From Streptomyces albofaciens JCM 4342 (GTDB lineage Bacteria; Actinomycetota; Actinomycetes; Streptomycetales; Streptomycetaceae), in contig NZ_PDCM01000002.1 in assembly GCF_008634025.1 (NCBI RefSeq), forward strand, positions 4,381,501-4,445,500: a DNA stretch of 64,000 nt, in the 5' to 3' direction. This document shows positions 33,552 to 41,834 of this stretch, piece after piece. Position 1 is the stretch's first letter; each line of letters begins with the position of its first letter. The notes under the pieces are model-generated. The model saw nothing but the letters and a program-made list of their open reading frames with translations. It did not search any database and was not told where the DNA came from. A program made the position numbers and the translations under genes.

Positions 33552-34862
33552 CTACGGGGCCTGCTGCGCCGGTACCTGCATCGGCTCGTCGTCGAGGTGG
33601 GACAGCATTGTCCGCAGGCCGGCGATCTCGGCGGACAGTCGTGCGCCCGAGCCTCGCGCCATCGCCTGGCCGAGAGCGGTGCGAGCCTCGTCATGGCGGC
33701 CGCTCGCGAGTGCCAGCAAGCCGTACAGCTCGTGCAGGCGCCCTGCGTCCCGAGGCGTGGACCTGCCGTTTCTCGATGAAGCGGCAGCTGCCGAGTCCGC
33801 CAGCTGCGACAGACGGCTCAGCGTCTGGCTGGCGGCTACGACCGTTTCGAAGTACGTGGCCTCGACATGCCGGTCGACACTGTGAAGCAGGCCCGCACAG
33901 TGGCTGATCTCGTTGGCGCCGCCGAAGCGAAGGGCGAGCTCACAGAGCAGGGCCCAGCTGTCCTGCACCCGCTCTGCCACGTAGTCCGAAGCTCCGGGCG
34001 GGCAGTGCGTCAGGGATTCCGAGAGCAGGTCGAACAGCTCGCGGGCGCGGGCCGGAGTGAGGTCTTCGACCAGCTGTTCCCGAGCTTGGTAGTAGGTCCA
34101 TTTCGGGTTCTGGGGTTCGTCTTCGCGGCACAGTTCTAGGAGGCTGTTGTGACGTTGCAGCTTCTTCTTGGCAGCGATCACCTCTGGTTGGTAGCCGTAG
34201 TGTGTGAAGCGGACGGAGACGCGGGCTGTCAGGGGGCAGTTTCCCTCCCGGTCGTAGGGGCGCTCGTGGATCCGGCCCCGGTAGCGGAGAGATGTCCTCG
34301 CTCGAAGAGCCCGCGGCAGGTCGCTGTAAATACCGCCTTGGTCGTCGACATCTGCGATCTCCGGGCACACCGCCAGGTCGACGTCGGGCAGTACGAGGTC
34401 CAGTACTGCCAGACAACGCCGAAGTGCCCCGACGGATGCAGGCGCCAACTCCTCGTCGGCGTCGACCATGACGACCCAGCCGTCAGTCACGTGGTCGAAG
34501 GCCAGGTTTCGCTGTCTCGCGAAGTCCTTTTGCCACGGGCTCTCGACTATGCGCGTGGGAACGCCCGATTCCCGCACCACTTGCAAGGTGCCGTCGCGCG
34601 ATCCCGAGTCGATGACGAGGACCTCGTCGACGTCGGCAGCCATGGCGTCGATGCACTGGCCAACCCTTTTTTCCTCATCGCAGGTGAGTATCACCGCGGT
34701 GATGCGGGGTGCCGGCGCCGCCGAGGAAGGGGGCGGGAAAGCGGTGGCGGGTACGTCCGCCAGACGGGGAGAGACGTCGTAGACGAGGCGCAGGTCCTCT
34801 TCCCAAGGAGACGTTGCGGTGTCCCGGCCATGCGACGCGACCAATACTTCACCGAAGCGCAT
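33552..34862 (-). CDS. SunS-like peptide S-glycosyltransferase
   Basis: A 436-residue GT2-type enzyme resembling SunS, which attaches a hexose to a Cys of sublancin. Parallels with SunS are close: ITAVILTCDEEKRVGQCI (SunS ITCGIIVYNESKRIKKCL), DEVLVIDSGSRDGT, WQKDFARQRN, the DXD motif in VMVDADEEL near residue 131, IYSDLPRALR, RGRIHERP, HYGYQPEV and ENPKW-like QNPKWTYYQAREQL near 260. From about 255 onward comes a helical TPR-like part as in SunS, which holds the peptide. Sugar donor cannot be predicted. The start overlaps the transporter gene by 14 bases, so the two are co-translated. Confidence 0.85.
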   Translation of the reverse strand: MRFGEVLVASHGRDTATSPWEEDLRLVYDVSPRLADVPATAFPPPSSAAPAPRITAVILTCDEEKRVGQCIDAMAADVDEVLVIDSGSRDGTLQVVRESGVPTRIVESPWQKDFARQRNLAFDHVTDGWVVMVDADEELAPASVGALRRCLAVLDLVLPDVDLAVCPEIADVDDQGGIYSDLPRALRARTSLRYRGRIHERPYDREGNCPLTARVSVRFTHYGYQPEVIAAKKKLQRHNSLLELCREDEPQNPKWTYYQAREQLVEDLTPARARELFDLLSESLTHCPPGASDYVAERVQDSWALLCELALRFGGANEISHCAGLLHSVDRHVEATYFETVVAASQTLSRLSQLADSAAAASSRNGRSTPRDAGRLHELYGLLALASGRHDEARTALGQAMARGSGARLSAEIAGLRTMLSHLDDEPMQVPAQQAP

Positions 34863-36997
34863 TGCCGGCGCCCTCCATGACTATCTGATCCTGGGCAGTG
34901 CTGCCGTCGATTTGGACGATGTGATCGAAGGTGAGGTCGGCGGCATCTGTGTGGGACACCACCACCTTCGAAGCGGGAAGGGATGCGAGATTGCTCCAGA
35001 TCCTGTGGACAGTTCCTCGGTCGATTCCGCTGAATGCTTCGTCCAGCAGGTAGACGTCCGGAGCGTGCAGCACTGCTCTGGCCAACGCCAGGCGCTGCAT
35101 CTGTCCGCGGGAGAGGCCGCTTCCGTCCTCCCGAACTCCCCAAGACATACCGCCCGGCAGATCGCGAATCACCTCGTCGAAGCACGCGATTTTGCAGGCC
35201 AGTTCAATGGCTTCGTCCTCTGCCGGCTTGCCCAGGGTCAGGTTCTCCCTGAGCGTGGCGGTGATCAGCAGTGGGCTGTCGCTGAGGTAGAGGACACGGT
35301 CCCTGAGTTCGTTCTCCCGTAGCTGCCTGCTGTCCCGTCCGTTGACCGTGACGGTCCCGTGGTAGTCGGAGAAGAAGCCTGCGATTGCCTTCAGGGCTGT
35401 GCTTTTGCCTTGGCCGTTGGCGCCGACTATCAGCGTCGTGGATGCCGGTTCGATGGAGAGTCGGAGATCCTTCACCGCCGGACGCGAGGAGGACGGGTAA
35501 GTGACACTCAAACCGCCCACCTCGATGTGTGTGGGCTCGGCGCTGTGAGGAGTTTCCATGGTCGAGGGCTCGGCCGATGCCAGGCGGGGGTCCTCGTTCT
35601 GATTGATGATTTCCCGATAACGGCCCACGGCGGCGAACAGGCGCTGGAGTGTCACTTGGAGAGCGGCGATCGAGTTTGCAGACGACAGGAAGTAGCCGGC
35701 CAGCGAGACCGAAGCGAATATCTGCCCGACTGTCAGTACACCGGAGAGAGCCAGCCTGAGGCACACCCAAGTGGTGAGCACCGTGGTGAGGCCGAGATTG
35801 ACGGTCATCACTACGGAGCCCAGGTTGCCGAGCCTTCCCAAGCGGGTCTCGGCGGAGATCCTGCGTTCCAGGCGTTCACGGATCCTGTCCTGCGCGAAAT
35901 CTCGCTTGGCGTAGGAAACCACTTGCTCGTAGTGGTGTACGAGGTTGAAAAGCTCCGCTTTGAGCGTGGCATCCCGTTGCAGAGCTTCCTCGGAAGCTGT
36001 CCTGATGGGCGAGAACAGCAGCCGTGAGGTGAGGACGTTCACTGCCGCGGACAAGAGCAGAACGGCAAGTATGTACTTGTTGGTCAGGGCCAGGTACGCA
36101 CCCACCCCGAGCACCACCCCGACGTCCATCGAAGCCTGAACCGTGGAGGTGGAAACGAGCGTCTGGATCTCTTGCACGTCATCGAGGCGGCTCACCAGGT
36201 CGCCGACCCGCCGGTTGTCGTGAAAGGCCGTCGGCAACCGCAACAGCTTGCGGACGTAGGTATCGGAAAGCTGGCGCTGCAGAGCCTGGCCCAGAGAGAC
36301 CGCCAGTCGGCCGCGCGCATACTGGGCGACCCCGACCAGGAGAAGAATTCCGGCGACTGTGGCCGTCAGCAAGTTGATCGATTGCATCGAAGCTTCACGC
36401 ACGACACGGTCAACCGCTACTTGAAGAAAAATGCTGGTCAGCAGCGAAGCGCCCGAGACCAGCGCGGTGAGGACGAGAATCGCGGTCAGTACGGGCCAGC
36501 GGCTGCGGACCAGTGGCCATACGACTCGTTGCGAGCGGAGTTCGTTGAACCTGCCGCGCAGGCTCAGGCCGGCAGCAGGCGTGTCCGTGACGAGCACGTG
36601 CCCGGTGAATATCTCCGCCAGGGCGTCCGCACTCATTTTTGTGGGCGCCGACAGCAGCGGATCGCTTATCGCGAAGTGCCCGTTGCGTTCAGCATGGACC
36701 ACCACAAAATGCGGTTGGCTCATGACCTGTACTCGTACGATGGCGGGCCCGGCCGTATTCACGGCCTGGGCGAGTTGCCCGATGTCCAGCCGAAGAAGCT
36801 CGGAGTCGACACCGTAGTCCGCCAAGACGTGCTGCAGGCGCAGCAAAGAGGAGCCCCGACGGCCCAGGCCAACCGAACTCGCTGAGGACTGCCACGTCGA
36901 TCAGTTTGCCGTGGCGCCTGAGGACCGTCCTGACGCACGCCGGCCCGCAGTCCGTATCGCCGGTTTGGCTCGTATGAAATCGCCGGAACTTCTTCAT
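34849..36997 (-). pseudogene. C39-peptidase ABC exporter (SunT-like), split by a +1 frameshift
   Basis: A bacteriocin exporter that removes the leader and exports the peptide. It starts at ATG 36997 with QTGDTDCGPACV, giving the C39 catalytic Gln and Cys. After VAVLSE (about codon 40) the frame breaks: the continuation VGLGRRGSSLLRLQHVL is one base out of register, at about 36,870-36,880. The second part, open from 36,846 to 34,849, holds the peptidase His and Asp (PHFVVVHA, AISDP), a six-helix membrane domain, then the ATPase with GANGQGKS (Walker A), LSRGQMQRLALARA (signature) and VYLLDEAFS (Walker B). As read, the peptidase cannot be made in one piece unless a +1 shift occurs or one base is a sequence error. 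Confidence 0.8.
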
Positions 36998-37019
36998 TTC
37001 CCTATCCTTCGCCCACAGG

Positions 37020-37053
37020 TTCGGCCCTGGCTTCCGGAGAAGCCAGGGCCGAA
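37020..37053 (-). ncRNA. Strong RNA hairpin between precursor and exporter genes
   Basis: TTCGGCCCTGGCTTC (37,020-37,034) and GAAGCCAGGGCCGAA (37,039-37,053) pair perfectly over 15 bases with a 4-base loop. It lies in the 66-base gap after the precursor stop. No T-run follows, so it is more likely a partial terminator or a stabilising 3' structure that lets precursor mRNA exceed exporter mRNA, as in many bacteriocin operons. Confidence 0.75.
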
Positions 37054-37063
37054 TCAAAAAGTG

Positions 37064-37261
37064 CTAGCGGCAGAACTGGTTGTACATCTTCAGGTAGTCC
37101 GTGGGGGTGCCGCCGCACGAAATGACCACGCTGGTGAAGCTCAGCGCGTAGAGCTCGGCGCACTGGGCCTTGCTCAGGCGACGGCCCTCGCCGTCTGCCT
37201 GCTGACCCTCAACCTCGCTGAGCGCGGGAAAGTTCATGGAACGCAGCTGGGCAAGACTCAT
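37064..37261 (-). CDS. Sublancin-like glycocin precursor peptide
   Basis: A 65-residue precursor. The C-terminal 38 residues align with mature sublancin: RLSKAQCAEL against GLGKAQCAAL at the start, CGG at the position of the glycosylated Cys22, and MYNQFCR against NYRQFCR at the end. Cys at 34, 49 and 64 match sublancin Cys7, Cys22 and Cys36; sublancin Cys14 and Cys29 are Ser and Tyr here. The first 26-28 residues would be the leader; the likely cut follows a Gly (EGQQ or GEGRR), but no canonical double Gly is present. Predicted product: one disulfide (34-64) and one S-linked sugar (49). Ribosome binding site GGAAGGA lies 11 bases upstream. Confidence 0.85.
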   Translation of the reverse strand: MSLAQLRSMNFPALSEVEGQQADGEGRRLSKAQCAELYALSFTSVVISCGGTPTDYLKMYNQFCR

Positions 37262-37343
37262 TGTCTCTCAGTTCCTTCCGGAGCAGTTGGAATTTCCGAA
37301 CGACATGATCATCCGATCCGGAACGCGGGCGCTGCAATCCGTA

Positions 37344-37373
37344 GTGTGGTGGCCACACCCGCCGTTCGGCGGG
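37344..37373. promoter_or_regulatory. Two abutting inverted repeats upstream of the precursor gene
   Basis: GTGTGG/CCACAC with a 3-base centre (37,344-37,358) is followed by CCCGCCG/CGGCGGG with a 2-base centre (37,358-37,373). They lie in the 135-base gap between the response regulator stop and the precursor start. The second may terminate the regulator mRNA; the first is a candidate operator for the LuxR-type protein. Confidence 0.45.
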
Positions 37374-37396
37374 GTTGCCGCCCGGCGGCGGAGGGC

Positions 37397-38161
37397 TTAT
37401 ACGTACGCAAGATTCTTTGCGGTTGCCGGGACCGGCCGTTGCTTGCGCACGGGCTCGGCCGCTTGATGTGCATGGAGACCGGGCGACCAGGCGGTGATAC
37501 CTGCCCTATCCGCTATGACCGCTGCTTGTACACGGTTGAGGTTGCCGAGTTTGGCGAGCAGTGCACTGACGTGGTCCTTGGCGGTACTCGGCGCGACACC
37601 CATACGGCGGGCTATCTGCAAGTTGGTCAGTCCTCTGCCCAGGAGGGACAGCGCATAACGTTCCCGGGGCGACAAAGTCCCTACCAGCGCAGGCGCCTCG
37701 TTGGTTCGGCAGCGAGCGAGATACCCGTTGATGACGGCAGTCGCGACAGGTGTTGCCAGAGGCCGTCGCCCTGCGGTGAGACTCCGGATGTCGTGGACCA
37801 GCTGTTCCGGGTCGGTGTCTTTCAAAAGGTAGCCCGTTGCCCCGACGAAGAGCGCGAGAGACACGTCATCTTCTCGGCGAGATTTCGTGAGCACAATGAT
37901 TTTAGGGGCGTGTCCGACCGATGCGATCTGACGCAGCACGGTCATACCGTCAAGGCCCTGCATCTCAATGTCCAGAAGAACGACATCGGGGCGATGTGCG
38001 GCCACCGCAGCGAGTGCTTCGGGCCCCGAACACGTTTCCACGACGTCTATACCGTCGGATGCGTCCAGGAATTTTTGAAGACTCAGCCGCATCAGTGGCT
38101 CGTCATCGGCGATGAGAACCCGCAAGGAATCTGGACATGCCTGACCTCTGGCACCCGTCAT
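37397..38161 (-). CDS. NarL/LuxR-type response regulator of the glycocin cluster
   Basis: A 254-residue regulator. Residues 13-130 are a receiver: LRVLIADDEP with the acidic pair, VVLLDIEMQGLDG with the phosphorylated Asp, VLTKSR and the Lys in YLLKDTD. Residues 180-240 are a LuxR helix-turn-helix (LSPRERYALSLLGRGLTNLQIARRMGVAPSTAKDHVSALLAKLG). No histidine kinase is encoded nearby, so it is an orphan or uses a kinase elsewhere. Being the first gene before the precursor on the same strand, it is the likely pathway-specific activator. A 20-residue basic tail after the DNA-binding domain is unusual. Confidence 0.85.
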   Translation of the reverse strand: MTGARGQACPDSLRVLIADDEPLMRLSLQKFLDASDGIDVVETCSGPEALAAVAAHRPDVVLLDIEMQGLDGMTVLRQIASVGHAPKIIVLTKSRREDDVSLALFVGATGYLLKDTDPEQLVHDIRSLTAGRRPLATPVATAVINGYLARCRTNEAPALVGTLSPRERYALSLLGRGLTNLQIARRMGVAPSTAKDHVSALLAKLGNLNRVQAAVIADRAGITAWSPGLHAHQAAEPVRKQRPVPATAKNLAYV

Positions 38162-38277
38162 GTTTTGCTCCCCGTGTCAGTTTTGCTAAGGTATCGTCCA
38201 CTTTAGGCGGGCAGGGTAAACGGAACTCCAAAATGCATGGTTGAATTTTTTATTAAATTTCTGGTCAATTCAACGCA

Positions 38278-38297
38278 CCCCCGCCGATCGGCGGGGG
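38278..38297. promoter_or_regulatory. 20-base GC palindrome in divergent gap
   Basis: CCCCCGCCGATCGGCGGGGG is a perfect palindrome, followed at once by a related TCGGCGGGGA element (38,308-38,317). It lies between the response regulator gene (leftward) and the 69-residue gene (rightward) and could be an operator for either. It could instead be part of a terminator. Confidence 0.45.
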
Positions 38298-38403
38298 TCC
38301 CCACCAGTCGGCGGGGACTTCTCGACGCACCACCCCTGTAGGGTTTTCGTTACCCGTCGAAGCCCTCAGTGCCATGCGCTGGGCAATCAGAAGGAGGCCA
38401 AAC

Positions 38404-38613
38404 ATGGTGATGGGTCCGGGACTTGCCGGCATGCCCATGGAGGAGTGGAAGATCCGGACGGCCAGCGGCAAGGAGTACGTCTTCGATACGGAAGACGAGG
38501 CGCGAGCGGCCCTGCCGGAGTACGGCGAAGGAAGCACGCTCTGGAAGCGACGGGCCTATCGGGGGATAGCGAACACCACCGTGTCGTCGACAGGGTGGAT
38601 TGACGTGACGTGA
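38404..38613 (+). CDS. 69-residue protein of unknown function beside the glycocin cluster
   Basis: Starts at ATG 38404 with a very strong AAGGAGG six bases upstream. Sequence: MVMGPGLAGMPMEEWKIRTASGKE, then YVFDTEDEARAALPEYGEG, WKRRAYRGIANTTVSSTGWIDVT. It looks like a small globular domain without membrane helix or signal peptide. Glycocin producers need an immunity protein; a soluble protein is not the usual form, so a link to the cluster is only by position. I do not recognise the family. Confidence 0.65.
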   Translation: MVMGPGLAGMPMEEWKIRTASGKEYVFDTEDEARAALPEYGEGSTLWKRRAYRGIANTTVSSTGWIDVT

Positions 38614-38732
38614 GCTGACCAAACGGTCGCTACTTTGCCAAGTTCGTAGTCATGTGTGCGGTAAGGGCCCCAGAAGTCCCAACGCAATGTGAGTAGCCGT
38701 GTTCTCGGCGCGGATGTGACGGTCGCTGGGGT

Positions 38733-39010
38733 GTGAGCAAGCGACGCGCTCGTCCTTGGCTGGTGGAAGGCGAGTTGTGGTCGATCATCGAGCCGCTGTT
38801 GCCGTCGCTGCCTGCGGGGCATCGGCGGCCCGGCTGCAAGCCGGTGCTGGCGGACCGCAAGGTGTTGTGCGGCATCCTGTTCGTCCTCTACACCGGTATC
38901 CAGTGGGAATGGCTGCCGCAGGAGCTCGGGTTCGGCTCGGGGATGACCTGCTGGCGGCGACTGCGGGACTGGAACGCGGCCGGGGTGTGGCAGCGGCTGC
39001 ACGAGGTGCT
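38733..39010 (+). mobile_element. IS5-family transposase, 5' fragment
   Basis: About 93 codons of an IS5-type transposase: a GTG start, then RPWLVEGELWSIIEPLLPSLP, GCKPVLADRKVLCGILFVLYTGIQWEWLPQELGFGSGMTCWRRLRDWNAAGVWQRLHEVL. This is the N-terminal helix-turn-helix-like domain (DUF4096). After LHEVL the family similarity stops and the DDE catalytic part is missing, although the frame stays open. It is a truncated remnant. Confidence 0.8.
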
Positions 39011-39283
39011 GACAGCCGCTCCCGACCACGGCGCCGGGCACCGGCGGATACCTCACGCAAAACACCCCCTGACCGCGTCTCCTCAGATCAGAGGGGTGTT
39101 ACAAGCAGTAGCAGTAGGGTTTGAACCCGCCGGGATGACGCTTCTCACCTGCGGATTTTCCTGCGAACCGGACAAGCATGGCGATTCGATGCCCCTGAAT
39201 CCTGTGTGGTCCTACTGGATTGTGTCTCGTGTCGCACGTGCAACAGGAGATGCTGAAGTGCGGTGAGCGCTTTCGGCCTTCTC
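39011..39283. other. Scar region after the IS fragment
   Basis: No gene recognised. It contains an inverted repeat (AACACCCCCTGA at 39,061-39,072 against TCAGAGGGGTGTT at 39,088-39,100, imperfect), which may be an IS end or a terminator. Confidence 0.4.
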
Positions 39284-40174
39284 CTACTGGATGATCTTTG
39301 GACGTGTCGTGGTCGACTGCTGCTTGCCGGTGACCTCCTGGGTGCCGAGGACGGCGAGCAGGTCGAGGAGGCCGGCGCTGTCGGTGCCGACCGCGGGGGT
39401 GAACCAGAGCAGCCGTTGGCGGCCGTCCTCGCTGAACAGGTTGAGGCAGTTGACTTCGATCAGCCCGAGTGCGGGGTGGATGAGGCGTTTGCGGTCGTCG
39501 CGCCGGAACGCCACGTCGTGGTCGGCCCAGAGGGCGGCGAATTCGGGGGAGGCGTCGAGCAGCGCGCCGATCAGCGAGCCGGCTTCGGTGTCCTTGGCGT
39601 CCCGTCTGGCGGCGGCTGCCCGCAGATCGGCGACGAAGGCCCGGGACTGGGCCGCGTGGTCGGCCTCGGGATAGAGCTGCCGGGCGTCGGGTTCGGTGAA
39701 CCACCGGTGGACGAAGCTGGCCCGGCCGCCCCGGAAGCCGGACTGGTCCCCGAGCAGTGCCACCGCCAGTGGGTTCTGTACGAGGGTGACGTGCAGGTCG
39801 GTGATCACCTGCGCGGGTGTCGAGGTCAGGCGGGTGAGCAGGTCGAGCATGCCGGGGTGGACGTGGGAGGCCGGTCCGCCGTGGGCGGGCACCGGGCGGT
39901 CGGCCAGGCGGTAGAGGTAGTCGCGCTCGTCGGCGGTCAGGCGCAGGGCCCTCGCCAGCGCCGCGATCATCTGCTCGGAGGGCTGGGACCCGGCGCCGCG
40001 TTCGAGTTCGTTGTAGTAGTCCACCGAGGCGCCGGCGAGCTGGGCGACCTCGTCGCGGCGCAGTCCCGGCACCCGGCGGCGGGGCCCGTGGGGAAGTCCC
40101 ACGTCGGCCGGACGGATGCGGGCACGCCGCGAGCGCAGGAAAGCCCCCAGCTCGGTGTACTTCACAGAACCCAT
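39284..40174 (-). CDS. XRE-family regulator with MmyB-like sensor domain
   Basis: A 296-residue regulator from ATG 40174 (another ATG lies three codons upstream). The N-terminus has the XRE helix-turn-helix with PGLRRDEVAQLAGASVDYYNELERG, and the rest is an MmyB-like domain: FVHRWFTEPDARQLYPE, RAAAARRDAKDTEAGSLIGALLDASPEFAALWADHDVAFR, and HPALGLIEVNCLNLFSEDGRQRLLWFTP. This class typically represses the divergent oxidoreductase gene next to it. The SDR gene at 40,262 starts 87 bases away in the opposite direction. Confidence 0.88.
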   Translation of the reverse strand: MGSVKYTELGAFLRSRRARIRPADVGLPHGPRRRVPGLRRDEVAQLAGASVDYYNELERGAGSQPSEQMIAALARALRLTADERDYLYRLADRPVPAHGGPASHVHPGMLDLLTRLTSTPAQVITDLHVTLVQNPLAVALLGDQSGFRGGRASFVHRWFTEPDARQLYPEADHAAQSRAFVADLRAAAARRDAKDTEAGSLIGALLDASPEFAALWADHDVAFRRDDRKRLIHPALGLIEVNCLNLFSEDGRQRLLWFTPAVGTDSAGLLDLLAVLGTQEVTGKQQSTTTRPKIIQ

Positions 40175-40261
40175 GCCCGCCATTCTGCGTTCGGCCGGGC
40201 CGTCGACCCAGGGGATGACATCCCCTGGTTCCGCCGGCCGTTGCCGCACATCGTGGAGGGC

Positions 40262-41059
40262 ATGACCACGAACCGCCCCAGTCCCCGTTCCAGTCCCCTT
40301 GCCCCTCCCGCCTCCGTCCCCGCTCCGGCGGCCGGGCGGGTCGCCGTCGTCACCGGCGGGTCGCGCGGTATCGGCCGGGCGGTCTCCCGCGAGCTCGCCC
40401 AGGACGGCCTGGCCGTCGTGGTGAACTACGCCCGCGACGCGGCGGCCGCCGAGGAGACGGTGGCGGCGGTCACCGCTGCCGGCGGGCGGGCGGTCCCCGT
40501 ACCGGCGGACGTGGCGGACGAGCACGCGGTCGCCGCCTTGTTCGACCGGGCGGAGCGGGAGTTCGGCGGCGTGGACGTCGTGGTGAACTGCGCCGGCCGG
40601 CTCGCCCTGTCGCCCGTCGCCGACCTCGACCTGGCGGAACTCGACGCCGTGCACCGCACCAACATCCGCGGCGCTTTCGTCGTGGCCCAGCAGGCGGCCC
40701 GGCGGCTGCGCGCGGGCGGCTCGTTCGTGGGGTTCTCGACCTCCGTGGTCGGCACCCGGTTCCCCGCTTACGGCGCGTACGCGGCGAGCAAGGCGGCCGT
40801 CGAGTCGCTCACCCTGATCCTCGCCCGCGAGCTGCGCGGCCGGGACATCACCGTGAACACCGTCGCCCCCGGCCCCACCGCCACGGACCTGTTCCTCGAA
40901 GGCAAGACGCCCGAGCAGATCGACCGGCTCGCGAAGGCCCCGCCCCTGGAGCGGCTGGGCACCCCGGAGGACATCGCCCGCGTGGTGGCCTTCCTCACCA
41001 GCCCGGCGGGGCACTGGGTGAACGGCCAGGTCCTGCGGGCCAACGGGGGCATGGTGTGA
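40262..41059 (+). CDS. Short-chain dehydrogenase/reductase
   Basis: A 265-residue SDR. After a Pro/Ser-rich N-terminus of 25 residues come VAVVTGGSRGIGRAV (NADP site), VNCAG, the catalytic Ser region FSTSVVGT, Tyr/Lys in YGAYAASKAA and the end HWVNGQVLRANGGMV. It is an enoyl-ACP/FabG-like classical SDR whose substrate is unknown. It is divergent from the XRE/MmyB regulator and is followed by a small tautomerase gene, suggesting a stress- or ligand-induced detoxification unit. Confidence 0.88.
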   Translation: MTTNRPSPRSSPLAPPASVPAPAAGRVAVVTGGSRGIGRAVSRELAQDGLAVVVNYARDAAAAEETVAAVTAAGGRAVPVPADVADEHAVAALFDRAEREFGGVDVVVNCAGRLALSPVADLDLAELDAVHRTNIRGAFVVAQQAARRLRAGGSFVGFSTSVVGTRFPAYGAYAASKAAVESLTLILARELRGRDITVNTVAPGPTATDLFLEGKTPEQIDRLAKAPPLERLGTPEDIARVVAFLTSPAGHWVNGQVLRANGGMV

Positions 41060-41156
41060 AGACGTAGCCGTACGTCGTGGTGGTCACCCCACTTCCACCT
41101 CCGCCTCCGCCTCCGCCACCGCTCTGAAAAAGAACCCTACTCAAGGAGAAACAGCC

Positions 41157-41366
41157 ATGCCTTTCGCACATTTCAAGGTCCCCGCAGGCACCATCACCGC
41201 CGAGGACAAGAAGAAGATCGTCGAGCGCACCACCGACCTGTACGCGGAGATCTACGGCGAGCGGGCCCGCCCCACCACCGTCGTACTGGTCGACGAGGTC
41301 CCCGACGGCGGCTGGGGCGTCGCCGGCAATGTCCTGACCGCCGCCATGCTCAACGGCGACGCCTGA
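41157..41366 (+). CDS. 4-oxalocrotonate tautomerase-like protein
   Basis: A 69-residue protein with Pro directly after the initiator Met (MPFAHFKVPAG), the catalytic base of this superfamily once Met is removed. Helix DKKKIVERTTDLYAEIYGERARP and strand TTVVLVDEVPDGGWGVAG follow the family plan. It isomerises enol/keto acids; the natural substrate is unknown. It lies about 100 bases after the SDR gene, probably in one transcript. Confidence 0.85.
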   Translation: MPFAHFKVPAGTITAEDKKKIVERTTDLYAEIYGERARPTTVVLVDEVPDGGWGVAGNVLTAAMLNGDA

Positions 41367-41401
41367 CCTCGGTCCTCCCCGCGGGTTTCAGCCCTCGCGG
41401 G

Positions 41402-41745
41402 GAGAGAAGCTGCCGCTGGCGTCGTCGCGGACACGTCGACGGCCGGAGCGCGGGCGCTGACGGCGGAACACCTGGACATGCGGCTGTCCCTCAAGGGCCT
41501 CGCGGCGCACTGTCACATGAGCGTGCGGACGTTCACCAGGCGCTTCAGCCGGGGACGGGCCCGTACCCGGCTGAATGGTGCGCCGCTGCGCGCTTGCGGC
41601 ACGCTCGCCACCTACTGGAATCGACGGAGCTGCCCGTGGACGACATCGCCGCCAGGAGTGGCATGGGCAGCGGCACCGACCTGCGCCAGCACATGCGGGC
41701 CGCCCTGACCACCACACCGTCCGCCTACCGTCGGGCTTCCCGGTC
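41402..41745 (+). pseudogene. AraC-family regulator remnant
   Basis: Parts of an AraC/GlxA-type DNA-binding domain are readable in two frames: TAEHLDMRLSLKGLAAHCHMSVRTFTRRF up to about 41,550, then, in another frame, ARHLLESTELPVDDIAARSGMGSGTDLRQHM and TTPSAYRRA from about 41,595. The frame is broken between the two helix-turn-helix units and the N-terminal sensor domain is missing. A decayed gene. Confidence 0.75.
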
Positions 41746-41834
41746 GGCCGGTAACACGCGCGCCGGGGCGGCCGGCGGGCCACGACATCGATATTGTTGA
41801 ATGTGCAATCACCAGTCACGGGAAGGCGCCGCAC

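Noticed and set aside
39105..39150. A GGGTTTGAACCC element resembling a tRNA T arm
   Set aside because: The flanking bases do not pair as a T stem and no other tRNA arms fold; a chance palindrome.
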